From assembly GCA_900552315.1 (NCBI GenBank), contig URZM01000050.1, forward strand, positions 1 through 13,184: a stretch of 13,184 nucleotides of DNA, given 5' to 3'. The position numbers and the translations under genes are program-made. How positions within the stretch are numbered: the stretch's first letter is position 1; each line of letters starts with the position of its first letter. The stretch is from an uncultured Bacteroidales bacterium (lineage in GTDB: Bacteria; Bacteroidota; Bacteroidia; Bacteroidales; Muribaculaceae). The notes under the pieces were generated by a model. It made no database searches. It was not told where the DNA came from and saw nothing but the letters and a program-made list of their open reading frames with translations. Positions 6,974 through 13,184 of the stretch are shown here, one piece after another.

Positions 6974-7193
6974 AATTGTATTAACATAAATTAAATAATT
7001 AGTTTTTCGAGCATATATTTTCTCGAGTGGCGCTATTTTGTATTATATGTTACCTTGAGTCTTGAACGCAGGTTTATCCCTCGGCGTCAGCACTGCTTTG
7101 TTTCATTCGCCTGTTTCTGCTCCCCGCTCCCTTGGGCTGAACCCTTTCGCGCCACAGGTGTTTATAGTTTAAAATACTTAAAAACACACTACT

Positions 7194-7772
7194 ATGAACA
7201 CTGTATCCGAACTCAAAGGGCGTATGCACCGCATGTGGTGGATTCCCCTTCTTACCGGCATCCTGAGCATCGCCCTGGGCGTGTGGTGCTTCTGCTCGCC
7301 TGTGACCTCGCTGCCTGTTTTCGCGATTTTCTTCGCCTGCATCCTGGTTGTGGCCGGGGTAATGAATCTCTCCTACGCCATCTCCAACCGTAAGGCCAAC
7401 ACCAACTGGGGCTGGAGCCTGGCCATGGGCATCCTGGAGCTGGTATGCGGCGTATGGCTCTACACCATGCCGGTGCCTCAGCTCACGGTGGTGTTCGTGT
7501 ACGCCGTAGGTTTCTGGCTCATCTTCGCGGCCATAAACTCCATCTGCGAGGCGTTCACCCTCTCGCGCTACGGGTGGGGATGGACCCTGCTCATGGTGCT
7601 TCTGCTGGCCGTGACCATACTCTTCGCCTTCTGGTTCGTCACAGACCCCATTCTCGGCCTCGAGGCCGGATGGCTATGGGTGGGCATCTCATTCATAACC
7701 TTCGGATGCTACCGCATCGGGCTTTCGTTCATGCTCAACTCCATCAACGCCAGATCCCGCGCACAGTCCTGA
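7194..7772 (+). CDS. HdeD / DUF308 family inner-membrane protein
   Basis: 192 residues, six predicted transmembrane helices (about 15-34, 38-62, 72-92, 96-118, 127-149, 154-181). It is built as three copies of a two-helix unit, seen in WWIPLLTGILSIALGVW, WGWSLAMGILELVCGVW and WGWTLLMVLLLAVTILF, each followed by a short Pro-containing turn. This triplication is typical of the HdeD (DUF308) family, whose E. coli namesake sits in the acid-resistance island; the molecular function is not established. Length matches the family (about 190 aa). The ATG at 7194 is chosen because it precedes the first helix with a short basic N-terminus. The gene has its own terminator and is therefore probably monocistronic. 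Confidence 0.85.
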   Translation: MNTVSELKGRMHRMWWIPLLTGILSIALGVWCFCSPVTSLPVFAIFFACILVVAGVMNLSYAISNRKANTNWGWSLAMGILELVCGVWLYTMPVPQLTVVFVYAVGFWLIFAAINSICEAFTLSRYGWGWTLLMVLLLAVTILFAFWFVTDPILGLEAGWLWVGISFITFGCYRIGLSFMLNSINARSRAQS

Positions 7773-7794
7773 CATACACTTTCTTACATGCTCT

Positions 7795-7839
7795 CCGGGG
7801 AGGCTGGCCTATGCGGCGTGGCGTCCTCGGGATTTTTTT
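7795..7839 (+). terminator. Intrinsic terminator of the HdeD-like gene
   Basis: CCGGGGAGGC (7795-7804) pairs with GCGTCCTCGG (7821-7830) with one wobble and one G-G mismatch. GCC (7807-7809)/GGC (7815-7817) adds an inner stem. The hairpin is followed one dinucleotide later by T7 (7833-7839). Stem plus T run, 22 nt downstream of the stop codon, is a standard rho-independent layout. Confidence 0.7.
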
Positions 7840-7840
7840 G

Positions 7841-7848
7841 TAACTTTG
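7841..7848 (+). promoter_or_regulatory. Predicted -7 box of the phosphoethanolamine transferase gene
   Basis: TAACTTTG exactly matches TAnnTTTG and begins one base after the T run of the preceding terminator. The start site would be about 7855, leaving only about 10-15 nt of leader before the ATG at 7868. The position 19-21 bp upstream (about 7817-7821) has no good TTG and lies in the terminator hairpin. Confidence 0.65.
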
Positions 7849-7867
7849 CCGTCAAATCCTTTACCCG

Positions 7868-9535
7868 ATGAAGTTTGACGTGCGTCGTCGTCTCCGTGCC
7901 CTCGGAGCTTTCATATCCCGGTGGTGGCTCTCGGCGCTCACCGACCCTTTCGTCCGCACGCCGGGCCTGATGCTCTGCATGACAGCCATGCAGGCTGTGC
8001 TGCCATACTGCTTGTACGGATTCGTCATACACCGTTTGCCCGGTTATGACATAGGGGCCATGGCCATCCTCTCCGAGGCTGTAGCGGCCGCCTGGTGCCT
8101 GTTGCTCCCTTACTGCATCCTGAGGCGGCTCAGCCGCCGGGGAGCCGCAGTATGGCTGTTCCTGGCGTTCATACCGCTGACACTCAACTGGCTGACAGAC
8201 TATGTCCTGCTCACCATCTACGAGACCGCCTTCAATGTGGACATTGCCACGGTGCTGTTGGCCACCAACCCTGCCGAGGGATCCGACTTTGTTTCCGCTT
8301 ATCTCACCCCAGGCTTCGTGGGCGGTCTGCTGGGATGCGCGGCGTCGTTTGCGGGGCTGTACGTCTGCGGCGCATGGGCACGCCGCAGCTTTGCCGCGCG
8401 TTTCCCGGCAGACGCGCTTCCGGCACGCATCCTCTCCTTGGCTATTGCCGCCGTGGCCTGGACCATGGTGCTGACATGTCCCTCATATAAATGTACTGAG
8501 ACGCTCATGCGTCAGAAGATACGCGTTTTCGCCTCCCTGGATTTAGGCCACGAGATAGTGCGCGTGCACCCGAGACTGACCATAGATCCTGCGGACGCTC
8601 CGGACAAGATAGTGGTGGTGCTCGGCGAGTCGCATTGCCGCTCCCACAGCTCCCTGTACGGATACTCCAAGCGCACGCAGCCATTGCAGGAGGCTCTGGC
8701 AGCCGACTCCTCGCTCTGTGTCTTCGCCACCCCCGTGGCGCCCGCGCTCACCACCCTGTGCAGCATACACCGCATCATTGGCACCTGGAACGGCTCTGGC
8801 GATAAGCCCTGGTATGAGTGCCTCACTTTCCTGGAGGTGGCCGACATGGCCGGTTATACCACACTCTGGCTCTCCAACCAGTCCTGCAAGGGGGTATGCG
8901 ACAGCCCCATGGCCAAGATTGCCGCGTTCTGCGACGTGCACAGGTTCACAAACGACGGCATGCACGGCATGGTGTCCGCCCTTTTTGACCAAGAGGTGAT
9001 ACCCCTCATTGAGAGCGAGTCGCAACCCGCGCGCCGGGAGCTGGCCGTAATTCACCTTATGGGCAGCCATGTAGATTATGCCAAACGATACCCCGAGGGG
9101 TTCCGGCGTTTCGTGCCTGACGACTATTCCTCGCGTCCCGCGCACCAGCGCCCCGTGCTTGCCGACTATGACAACTCCGTGCTGTACAACGACTATGTGC
9201 TGAGCGAGATTTACAAGCGGTATGCCGGTGCCGACGCCGTGGTCATCTATCTCTCGGACCACGCGCAGGACCTCTATGACTCCTCCCCCGACTTCAAAGG
9301 CCATGCCAAGGCCGATGTACCGCCCAGCAAGGCGGCTGGGGAGGCGGTTCCCTTCACCGTGTGGCTGTCCCCTGCCTTCAGGGCGCGGCATCCCCGTGTG
9401 GCCGCCCGCATAGCGGCCGCCACCTCCAGGCCCGTGGCACTCACGGACCTCACATACACCCTGATGGACCTGATGGGCGCACGCTTCGCCGACAATGACG
9501 ACGTGGCCGCGCGCTCATTCTTCCGACCCCTCTGA
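7868..9535 (+). CDS. Inner-membrane phosphoethanolamine transferase (EptA/CptA-like, sulfatase fold)
   Basis: 555 residues: an N-terminal membrane domain with about five hydrophobic helices (roughly 33-55, 66-86, 93-117, 146-169, 188-203), then an extracytoplasmic sulfatase/alkaline-phosphatase domain (about 245-535). Expected metal-site elements are present: VVVLGES with Glu254, the SLYGY motif at 262-266, a nucleophile segment APALTTLCSI where Thr296 aligns with the catalytic threonine of the family, IHLMGSH at 395-401, and LSDHAQDLYD with Asp464-His465. Enzymes of this family move phosphoethanolamine from phosphatidylethanolamine to lipid A, core sugars or other surface acceptors, often giving polymyxin resistance. 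The acceptor here cannot be read from sequence; arylsulfatase is less likely because the Cys/Ser-x-Pro-x-Arg sulfatase signature is absent. Own promoter; the preceding gene is terminated. Confidence 0.85.
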   Translation: MKFDVRRRLRALGAFISRWWLSALTDPFVRTPGLMLCMTAMQAVLPYCLYGFVIHRLPGYDIGAMAILSEAVAAAWCLLLPYCILRRLSRRGAAVWLFLAFIPLTLNWLTDYVLLTIYETAFNVDIATVLLATNPAEGSDFVSAYLTPGFVGGLLGCAASFAGLYVCGAWARRSFAARFPADALPARILSLAIAAVAWTMVLTCPSYKCTETLMRQKIRVFASLDLGHEIVRVHPRLTIDPADAPDKIVVVLGESHCRSHSSLYGYSKRTQPLQEALAADSSLCVFATPVAPALTTLCSIHRIIGTWNGSGDKPWYECLTFLEVADMAGYTTLWLSNQSCKGVCDSPMAKIAAFCDVHRFTNDGMHGMVSALFDQEVIPLIESESQPARRELAVIHLMGSHVDYAKRYPEGFRRFVPDDYSSRPAHQRPVLADYDNSVLYNDYVLSEIYKRYAGADAVVIYLSDHAQDLYDSSPDFKGHAKADVPPSKAAGEAVPFTVWLSPAFRARHPRVAARIAAATSRPVALTDLTYTLMDLMGARFADNDDVAARSFFRPL

Positions 9536-9622
9536 CCCCCTCCGACGACTCCGACCCGCGTGTTCACCCGACCCGCCTACCGTCCCCTGCCGCGCTGTCA
9601 CATCCCGATTCGACCCGTCCTG

Positions 9623-9704
9623 GCCCCGGAGGGGCGCACATTTTGTTAACCCTCGGCAACGCCGGGGGTGGCAACCCCTCTCGACCCCAGCCCCGGCGGG
9701 GCTG
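9623..9704. repeat. Cluster of GC-rich hairpins, candidate dispersed palindromic repeat
   Basis: Three hairpins, all with 3-nt loops, follow one another: GCCCC-gga-GGGGC (9623-9635), CCCTCGGC-aac-GCCGGGGG (9650-9668, eight pairs with one wobble) and CAGCCCC-ggc-GGGGCTG (9688-9704). A further hairpin GGGGT-ggca-ACCCC (9665-9678) overlaps the second and would compete with it. They fill the middle of the convergent gap between the phosphoethanolamine transferase and helicase genes. The regular spacing and uniform triloops suggest a REP/BIME-like multicopy element; no T runs follow, so simple intrinsic terminators are less likely. Confidence 0.6.
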
Positions 9705-9813
9705 TACTGAACTCTCCCGGCTGCACGCCTGCCCCGACTGTCCTGCTCCTCCGCCCCGCTATACCACGACTATGCTCCTGCCCGTGACCACTGCATGAGT
9801 TCCGGACCGACTC

Positions 9814-11925
9814 TTAGCTGTTTTCTGAGAAACGCGCTATCACGCCCAGCACAGCCTCCGCATACAGCTCCGTGGTGCGCGGTCCGCACCCCGGCACCGC
9901 CTGGAACTCGCGCCGGTTCGTGGGGCGGCGGTTGGCTATCTGTATCAGCGTGCGCGTGGCGAACACCCTGAAGGCCGGCAGTCCCTGCCGCTTGGCCTCC
10001 TCTTTGCGCCAGGACACCAGTGCCTGGAAAAGCGCCGGATCCTGTATCTCGGTCGGTGCTGACTCCTTCTTCGCGTCGCCTGCGGGCTGAATGGCTCTCC
10101 TTTTCTTACGGTTGCCGCCTTCCTGGCCGAGCATGAAGTCACGCTTGGCCTGCAGCAGCGACTCGTTGGAGAACGGGGTGGTGGCCAGGGAGGCTATCAT
10201 GCGCGTCTTCATGGCCAGGGTCTCGGTCAGCGGCTCCAACCGCGCACGCAGGCGTTTCTTGGCCTCGGTGTTGTCAATGTCCTCGGGCATACGCATCAGG
10301 AACAGGAGAAGACCGCTCACCTTGTCGGGGAAATAACCGGCGGAGGCGGCCAGCCGCTCGGTGAGCATGGGACGCGAGTCAGGCATGGACAAGAGCCGTG
10401 AATATTGGCTGCGGAACACCGAGGCCGGTGCGGCCACATCGGCGCGGAACGCGTCTTTGCGCTCACCATATTCCCTCACTATCGAAGGATATGTGGACTG
10501 ATAGGCGTCGGCCACGAGCCTGTGCATCTCTTCAAGCGCCTGTACCTCCGGGGCGAAATCATAGACAGAGTCGAGCAGGCTCTGCGAGTATCGTGTCTCC
10601 ATGTCTTGCAGCCCCTGCGGGGTAGGGCGCAGCGCGTTCTGCCGCTCCATGAATCCGCCCACGCACGGGTCAGAGATGATGGCGTGGCGCGGTATGGGAG
10701 CGCTCAGCACAAGCCCCTCCAGTGTGCGCAGGCGCGAGAGCGCCACGTAGGCCTGCCCGTGAGCGAAACACGAAGACGCGTCTATGATGGCGTGCGAGAA
10801 GGTAAGCCCTTGGCTCTTGTGTATGGTCATGGCCCACGCCAGCCGCAGCGGTATCTGCCTGAAGATGCCGTCAACACGCTCCTCAAGCTCCCCGTTCTGA
10901 GCGTTCACCTCATACTTGCGGTTTTCCCAGTCAAGGGAACCTACGGTGATGTCCGGCTTGCCGTCGGCAGGGCGCACCCTCACCCAGTCATCCCCAAGCT
11001 CCGCCACGGTGCCCAGCATGCCGTTGAAAAACTTCTTGTCCGGCTGCTGGTCATTCTTTATGAACATCACCTGCGCCCCCTCCTTGAGCGCCAGGGTCTC
11101 CTCGGCGGGGAACACCCCGGCCGGGAAATTGCCGGTCACGGTGGCGTGGTACTCCCTGCTGTGGCCCCGAAGCGCCTCCAGGCGCTCGCTGTTGATGCGG
11201 TTGGCCGTAGCGTTGTGCGAGGTAAGATGCACCCAATGCTCTCTGCCGTCCGGCACGAAGCCCGGCTTGTGGCGCCCGTTGAGCTCGCGGATGGTCTGCT
11301 CCGACGGCTGACCGTCGCGCACCCCGGCCAGTATGGAGAGGAAATGAGCATTCTCCTGCCTGTACACTTTCTTCAGCTCTATGGTCACATACGGCGTCAT
11401 GGCCAGCGCGTGGCTCGAGAAGAAATACGGCGTGTCATACTCCTGCGCCAGGATGGCCCGTTCCTCCTCCTTCACCACCGGCGGCAGCTGACGCAGGTCC
11501 CCTATGAGAAGCAGCTGCACGCCCCCGAAGGGCAGCCGCGGGTTGCGCACGCGCCGCAGCATGTCGTCCACCGCGTCAAGCAGGTCCGCCCGCACCATGC
11601 TTATCTCGTCGATCACCAGCACATCCATGAACTTGATGAGGCGTGTCTTCTCCTTGCTGAACCGCAGTGGCTTGCGTTTGCGCCCCGGCACGAATGGCCC
11701 GAACTCCAGCTGGAACAGTGAGTGCAGCGTCACGCCTCCCGCGTTTATGGCCGCTATCCCGGTGGGGGCGGCCACCACTATGCGCTTGTCGCTTCTCTCC
11801 CTGAGGGTGCGCAGGAACGTGGTCTTGCCTGTGCCCGCACGCCCCGTAAGGAACAGGTGCGTGCCTGTATGCTCTATGATTCGGAAAGCCAGCTCGAAGT
11901 CCGGATTGCTCTCTATCTCGTTCAT
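9814..11925 (-). CDS. PIF1-like SF1B DNA helicase with C-terminal HRDC domain
   Basis: 703 residues from the ATG at 11925. ATP-driven 5'-to-3' superfamily 1B helicase of the PIF1/RecD-like group, expected to act on DNA forks, R-loops or structured DNA. Motifs (numbering from this ATG, approximate): Walker A GRAGTGKT 28-35, Ia APTGIAA 53-59, Walker B VLVIDEIS 102-109, motif III GDLRQLPP 142-149, motif IV-like KKVYRQEN 185-192, motif V TIHKSQGLTF 367-376, motif VI AYVALSRLR 392-400. A helical middle region (about 430-600) and a basic linker RKKRR follow, then an HRDC domain (about 628-697) containing FQAVPGCGPR, which typically binds nucleic acid. A GTG at 11928 is also in frame, but the ATG overlapping the upstream TGA (TGATG) is the more natural start. 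Second gene of an operon with the symporter; no promoter of its own is visible. Confidence 0.9.
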   Translation of the reverse strand: MNEIESNPDFELAFRIIEHTGTHLFLTGRAGTGKTTFLRTLRERSDKRIVVAAPTGIAAINAGGVTLHSLFQLEFGPFVPGRKRKPLRFSKEKTRLIKFMDVLVIDEISMVRADLLDAVDDMLRRVRNPRLPFGGVQLLLIGDLRQLPPVVKEEERAILAQEYDTPYFFSSHALAMTPYVTIELKKVYRQENAHFLSILAGVRDGQPSEQTIRELNGRHKPGFVPDGREHWVHLTSHNATANRINSERLEALRGHSREYHATVTGNFPAGVFPAEETLALKEGAQVMFIKNDQQPDKKFFNGMLGTVAELGDDWVRVRPADGKPDITVGSLDWENRKYEVNAQNGELEERVDGIFRQIPLRLAWAMTIHKSQGLTFSHAIIDASSCFAHGQAYVALSRLRTLEGLVLSAPIPRHAIISDPCVGGFMERQNALRPTPQGLQDMETRYSQSLLDSVYDFAPEVQALEEMHRLVADAYQSTYPSIVREYGERKDAFRADVAAPASVFRSQYSRLLSMPDSRPMLTERLAASAGYFPDKVSGLLLFLMRMPEDIDNTEAKKRLRARLEPLTETLAMKTRMIASLATTPFSNESLLQAKRDFMLGQEGGNRKKRRAIQPAGDAKKESAPTEIQDPALFQALVSWRKEEAKRQGLPAFRVFATRTLIQIANRRPTNRREFQAVPGCGPRTTELYAEAVLGVIARFSENS

Positions 11926-13142
11926 CACTTATGTTGCGACTTGAATATGCGGTTCACTATCACGGCTATGGCTCCGTCGCCCGTCACGTTGCACGCGGTG
12001 CCGAAACTGTCCATGGCTATGTACAGCGCTATCATCAGCGCGTTGTCAGCCTCGCTGAACCCAAGCATCGAGCTGAGGAGCCCCAGCGACGCCATGATGG
12101 ACCCTCCCGGCACCCCGGGGGCCGCGATGATGGTGATGCCGAGCATGCATATGAACCCCATGAACATCGGGAAATCATACGGGATATGGTTCAGCAGCAT
12201 GAGCGCCAGGGCGCACGCCACTATCTTGAGCGTGCTGCCAGACATGTGGATGGTGGCGCACAGCGGTATCACGAACCCAGCTATCCCCGGGTTCACACCC
12301 ATCTTTATGCTTTGCCGGAGAGTCACGGGGATGGTCGCCGCGCTCGACTGAGTGCCCAGCGCCGTGAAGTAGGCCGGCATCATCGTGCCCAGCATCTTCA
12401 GCGGATTGCGCTGACCCCTCTGCCGCGCCACCAGCGCCGCCACGCAGTACTGGAACACAAGGTAGAAGACATGTATGCCGAATATCACGGCTATTATCTT
12501 GGCGAAGGTCCCCATGACCATACCCACCTGGCCAACCACCGTCATATTCAGGAATATTCCGAAAATGTACAGGGGCAGCAGAGGCACTATCACCTTGCGT
12601 ATCACCATAGAGATGATTTCACGGAACTCGTCCAGGCCATGGCGCATGGCCCCGGGAGCCATCATCGCCGTCCCCAGACCCAGCACGAAGGCCAGCACAA
12701 GGGCCGTCATCACGCTCATCAGAGGAGGCATCTGCACCGTGAAATACGGAAGCGAAGACTCCGGCTGGCCCCCTCCCGCGCTCAGGTACGCGTCCGGCTG
12801 CACCATCGACGGAAACAGAGCGTCGCTCACCGCAAACGACGTAAGGCCCGCAAGCACCGTGAACCCATACGCCAGCAATGCCGTCGCCACAAGCATCTTC
12901 CCCGCCGACTTCCCTATCTCAGCTATCGCAGGGGCCACGAACCCCAGGATGATCAGCGGGATGGAGAACCCTAAGAACTCACTGAATATGGCGTTGAAGG
13001 TGGCGAAAACCCGGGCTCCCCACACAGGGAACACATACCCGGCGCCCACGCCCGCCGCTATGGCTATCACGATCTGGCCTAAAAGCCCTATGCGGAAACG
13101 GCGCTTCACCGCCCCCGCCTTCTCTTCCTCATTATTCTTCAT
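11925..13142 (-). CDS. Dicarboxylate/amino acid:cation symporter family (DAACS, SDF) transporter
   Basis: 405 residues, polytopic inner-membrane secondary transporter of the glutamate/aspartate/dicarboxylate (SDF) family. The basic N-terminus precedes the first helix; the long hydrophobic elements and two re-entrant hairpins are recognisable. Signature regions: GTQSSAATIPVTL in hairpin 1 (263-275), TIHMSGSTL in TM7 (297-305), PGVPGGSIMASLGLL in hairpin 2 (342-356), and MDSFGTACNVTGD in TM8 (377-389). Compared with the GltPh reference, the TM7 NMDGT motif is HMSGS, and the TM8 arginine that holds acidic side chains (DMGRT) is Gly (DSFGT), while the Asn and final Asp are kept. Acidic amino acids are therefore doubtful substrates, and ion coupling may differ. 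This is the first gene of a two-gene unit with the helicase; its promoter is not visible in the 42 bases left before the window edge. Confidence 0.88.
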   Translation of the reverse strand: MKNNEEEKAGAVKRRFRIGLLGQIVIAIAAGVGAGYVFPVWGARVFATFNAIFSEFLGFSIPLIILGFVAPAIAEIGKSAGKMLVATALLAYGFTVLAGLTSFAVSDALFPSMVQPDAYLSAGGGQPESSLPYFTVQMPPLMSVMTALVLAFVLGLGTAMMAPGAMRHGLDEFREIISMVIRKVIVPLLPLYIFGIFLNMTVVGQVGMVMGTFAKIIAVIFGIHVFYLVFQYCVAALVARQRGQRNPLKMLGTMMPAYFTALGTQSSAATIPVTLRQSIKMGVNPGIAGFVIPLCATIHMSGSTLKIVACALALMLLNHIPYDFPMFMGFICMLGITIIAAPGVPGGSIMASLGLLSSMLGFSEADNALMIALYIAMDSFGTACNVTGDGAIAVIVNRIFKSQHK

Positions 13143-13184
13143 GGTAAAAATCGGTTTAGAGGTTGTTTAAAAATAAACGTGAAA

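Larger units (their letters stand above)
6866..7193. other. AT-rich divergent intergenic region
   Basis: 328 bp between the divergent surface-protein and HdeD-like genes. From left to right it holds the surface-protein leader with a small hairpin (6909-6931), its -7 box (6952-6959), a G7 tract (6967-6973), an AT-rich stretch to about 7060, and the leader of the HdeD-like gene. Near that gene GTGTTT (7158-7163) and AAACAC (7182-7187) form an inverted repeat just before the ATG. I found no exact TAnnTTTG box for the HdeD-like gene, so its promoter is unassigned. A 112-codon open frame at 7055 overlaps the HdeD-like gene out of frame and has no protein-like features. Confidence 0.6.

Noticed and set aside
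7055..7393. 112-codon frame starting before the HdeD-like gene
   Set aside because: It overlaps the true gene out of frame, with Arg/His/Cys-rich composition and no membrane segments.
8543..9391. 282-codon minus-strand frame inside the phosphoethanolamine transferase gene
   Set aside because: It overlaps a gene with clear catalytic motifs. The composition is Gly/Val/His-rich without a domain, and there is no promoter.
9495..9710. 71-codon plus-strand frame over the end of the transferase gene and the hairpin cluster
   Set aside because: Its Arg/Pro-rich sequence is a by-product of the GC hairpins; no start context or domain.
11926..11928. GTG as start of the helicase
   Set aside because: It adds only one residue. 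The adjacent ATG overlapping the upstream stop (TGATG) is a better start.
10405..12974. 438- and 347-codon plus-strand frames opposite the helicase and symporter
   Set aside because: Codon-register shadows of well-supported genes, with no protein-like features.
13165..13178. GTTTA-AAAA-TAAAC palindrome upstream of the symporter
   Set aside because: Only 5-bp AT arms at the window edge with no promoter box beside them; too weak to call an operator.
1..13184. Defence island, prophage, insertion sequence or CRISPR
   Set aside because: No transposase, integrase, Cas or toxin-antitoxin proteins and no spaced direct repeats. The PIF1-like helicase is paired with a transporter and looks like a chromosomal housekeeping gene.

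Overview
The window comes from a GC-rich member of the Bacteroidales (phylum Bacteroidota). The evidence is: several promoters of the Bacteroides type (-7 box TAnnTTTG, e.g. TAACTTTG three times and TAATTTTG once); no Shine-Dalgarno-like leaders; a 1505-residue secreted protein of FN3 and choice-of-anchor-J (cleaved-adhesin) domains with a type IX secretion C-terminal tail; and a Bacteroidota-style PIF1-like helicase ending in an HRDC domain. Frequent ATA isoleucine codons in otherwise GC-rich genes would fit a Muribaculaceae-like gut organism, but the family assignment is a guess.

Layout. 1-634 (-): 5' part of nudC (NADH pyrophosphatase / RNA deNADding enzyme), cut by the window edge. 635-908: divergent control region with overlapping nudC and metK promoters and a metK leader of about 175 nt. 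The leader holds a pseudoknot-capable element that loosely resembles a SAM-II riboswitch, then two hairpins, the second terminator-like. 909-2237 (+): metK, S-adenosylmethionine synthetase. 2238-2347: convergent gap with a long near-perfect hairpin. 2348-6865 (-): giant T9SS-exported modular surface or secreted protein. 6866-7193: AT-rich divergent gap with the promoter of that gene and a G7 tract in the promoter spacer. 7194-7772 (+): HdeD/DUF308 membrane protein, closed by a good intrinsic terminator that runs directly into the next promoter. 7868-9535 (+): inner-membrane phosphoethanolamine transferase of the sulfatase/alkaline phosphatase fold. 9536-9813: convergent gap with a cluster of GC hairpins that looks like a dispersed palindromic repeat. 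11925-13142 (-) then 9814-11925 (-): a DAACS-family symporter translationally coupled (TGATG) to a PIF1-like SF1B helicase.

How they relate. nudC/metK share a control region and both concern nucleotide-cofactor metabolism. The HdeD-like and phosphoethanolamine transferase genes are both envelope functions but have their own promoters. The symporter and helicase form one transcription unit despite unrelated functions. I see no defence island, integrase, insertion sequence, CRISPR array, tRNA or rRNA. The points most worth following up are the metK leader, the G tract in the surface-protein promoter, the intergenic hairpin cluster, and the altered ion/substrate motifs of the symporter.
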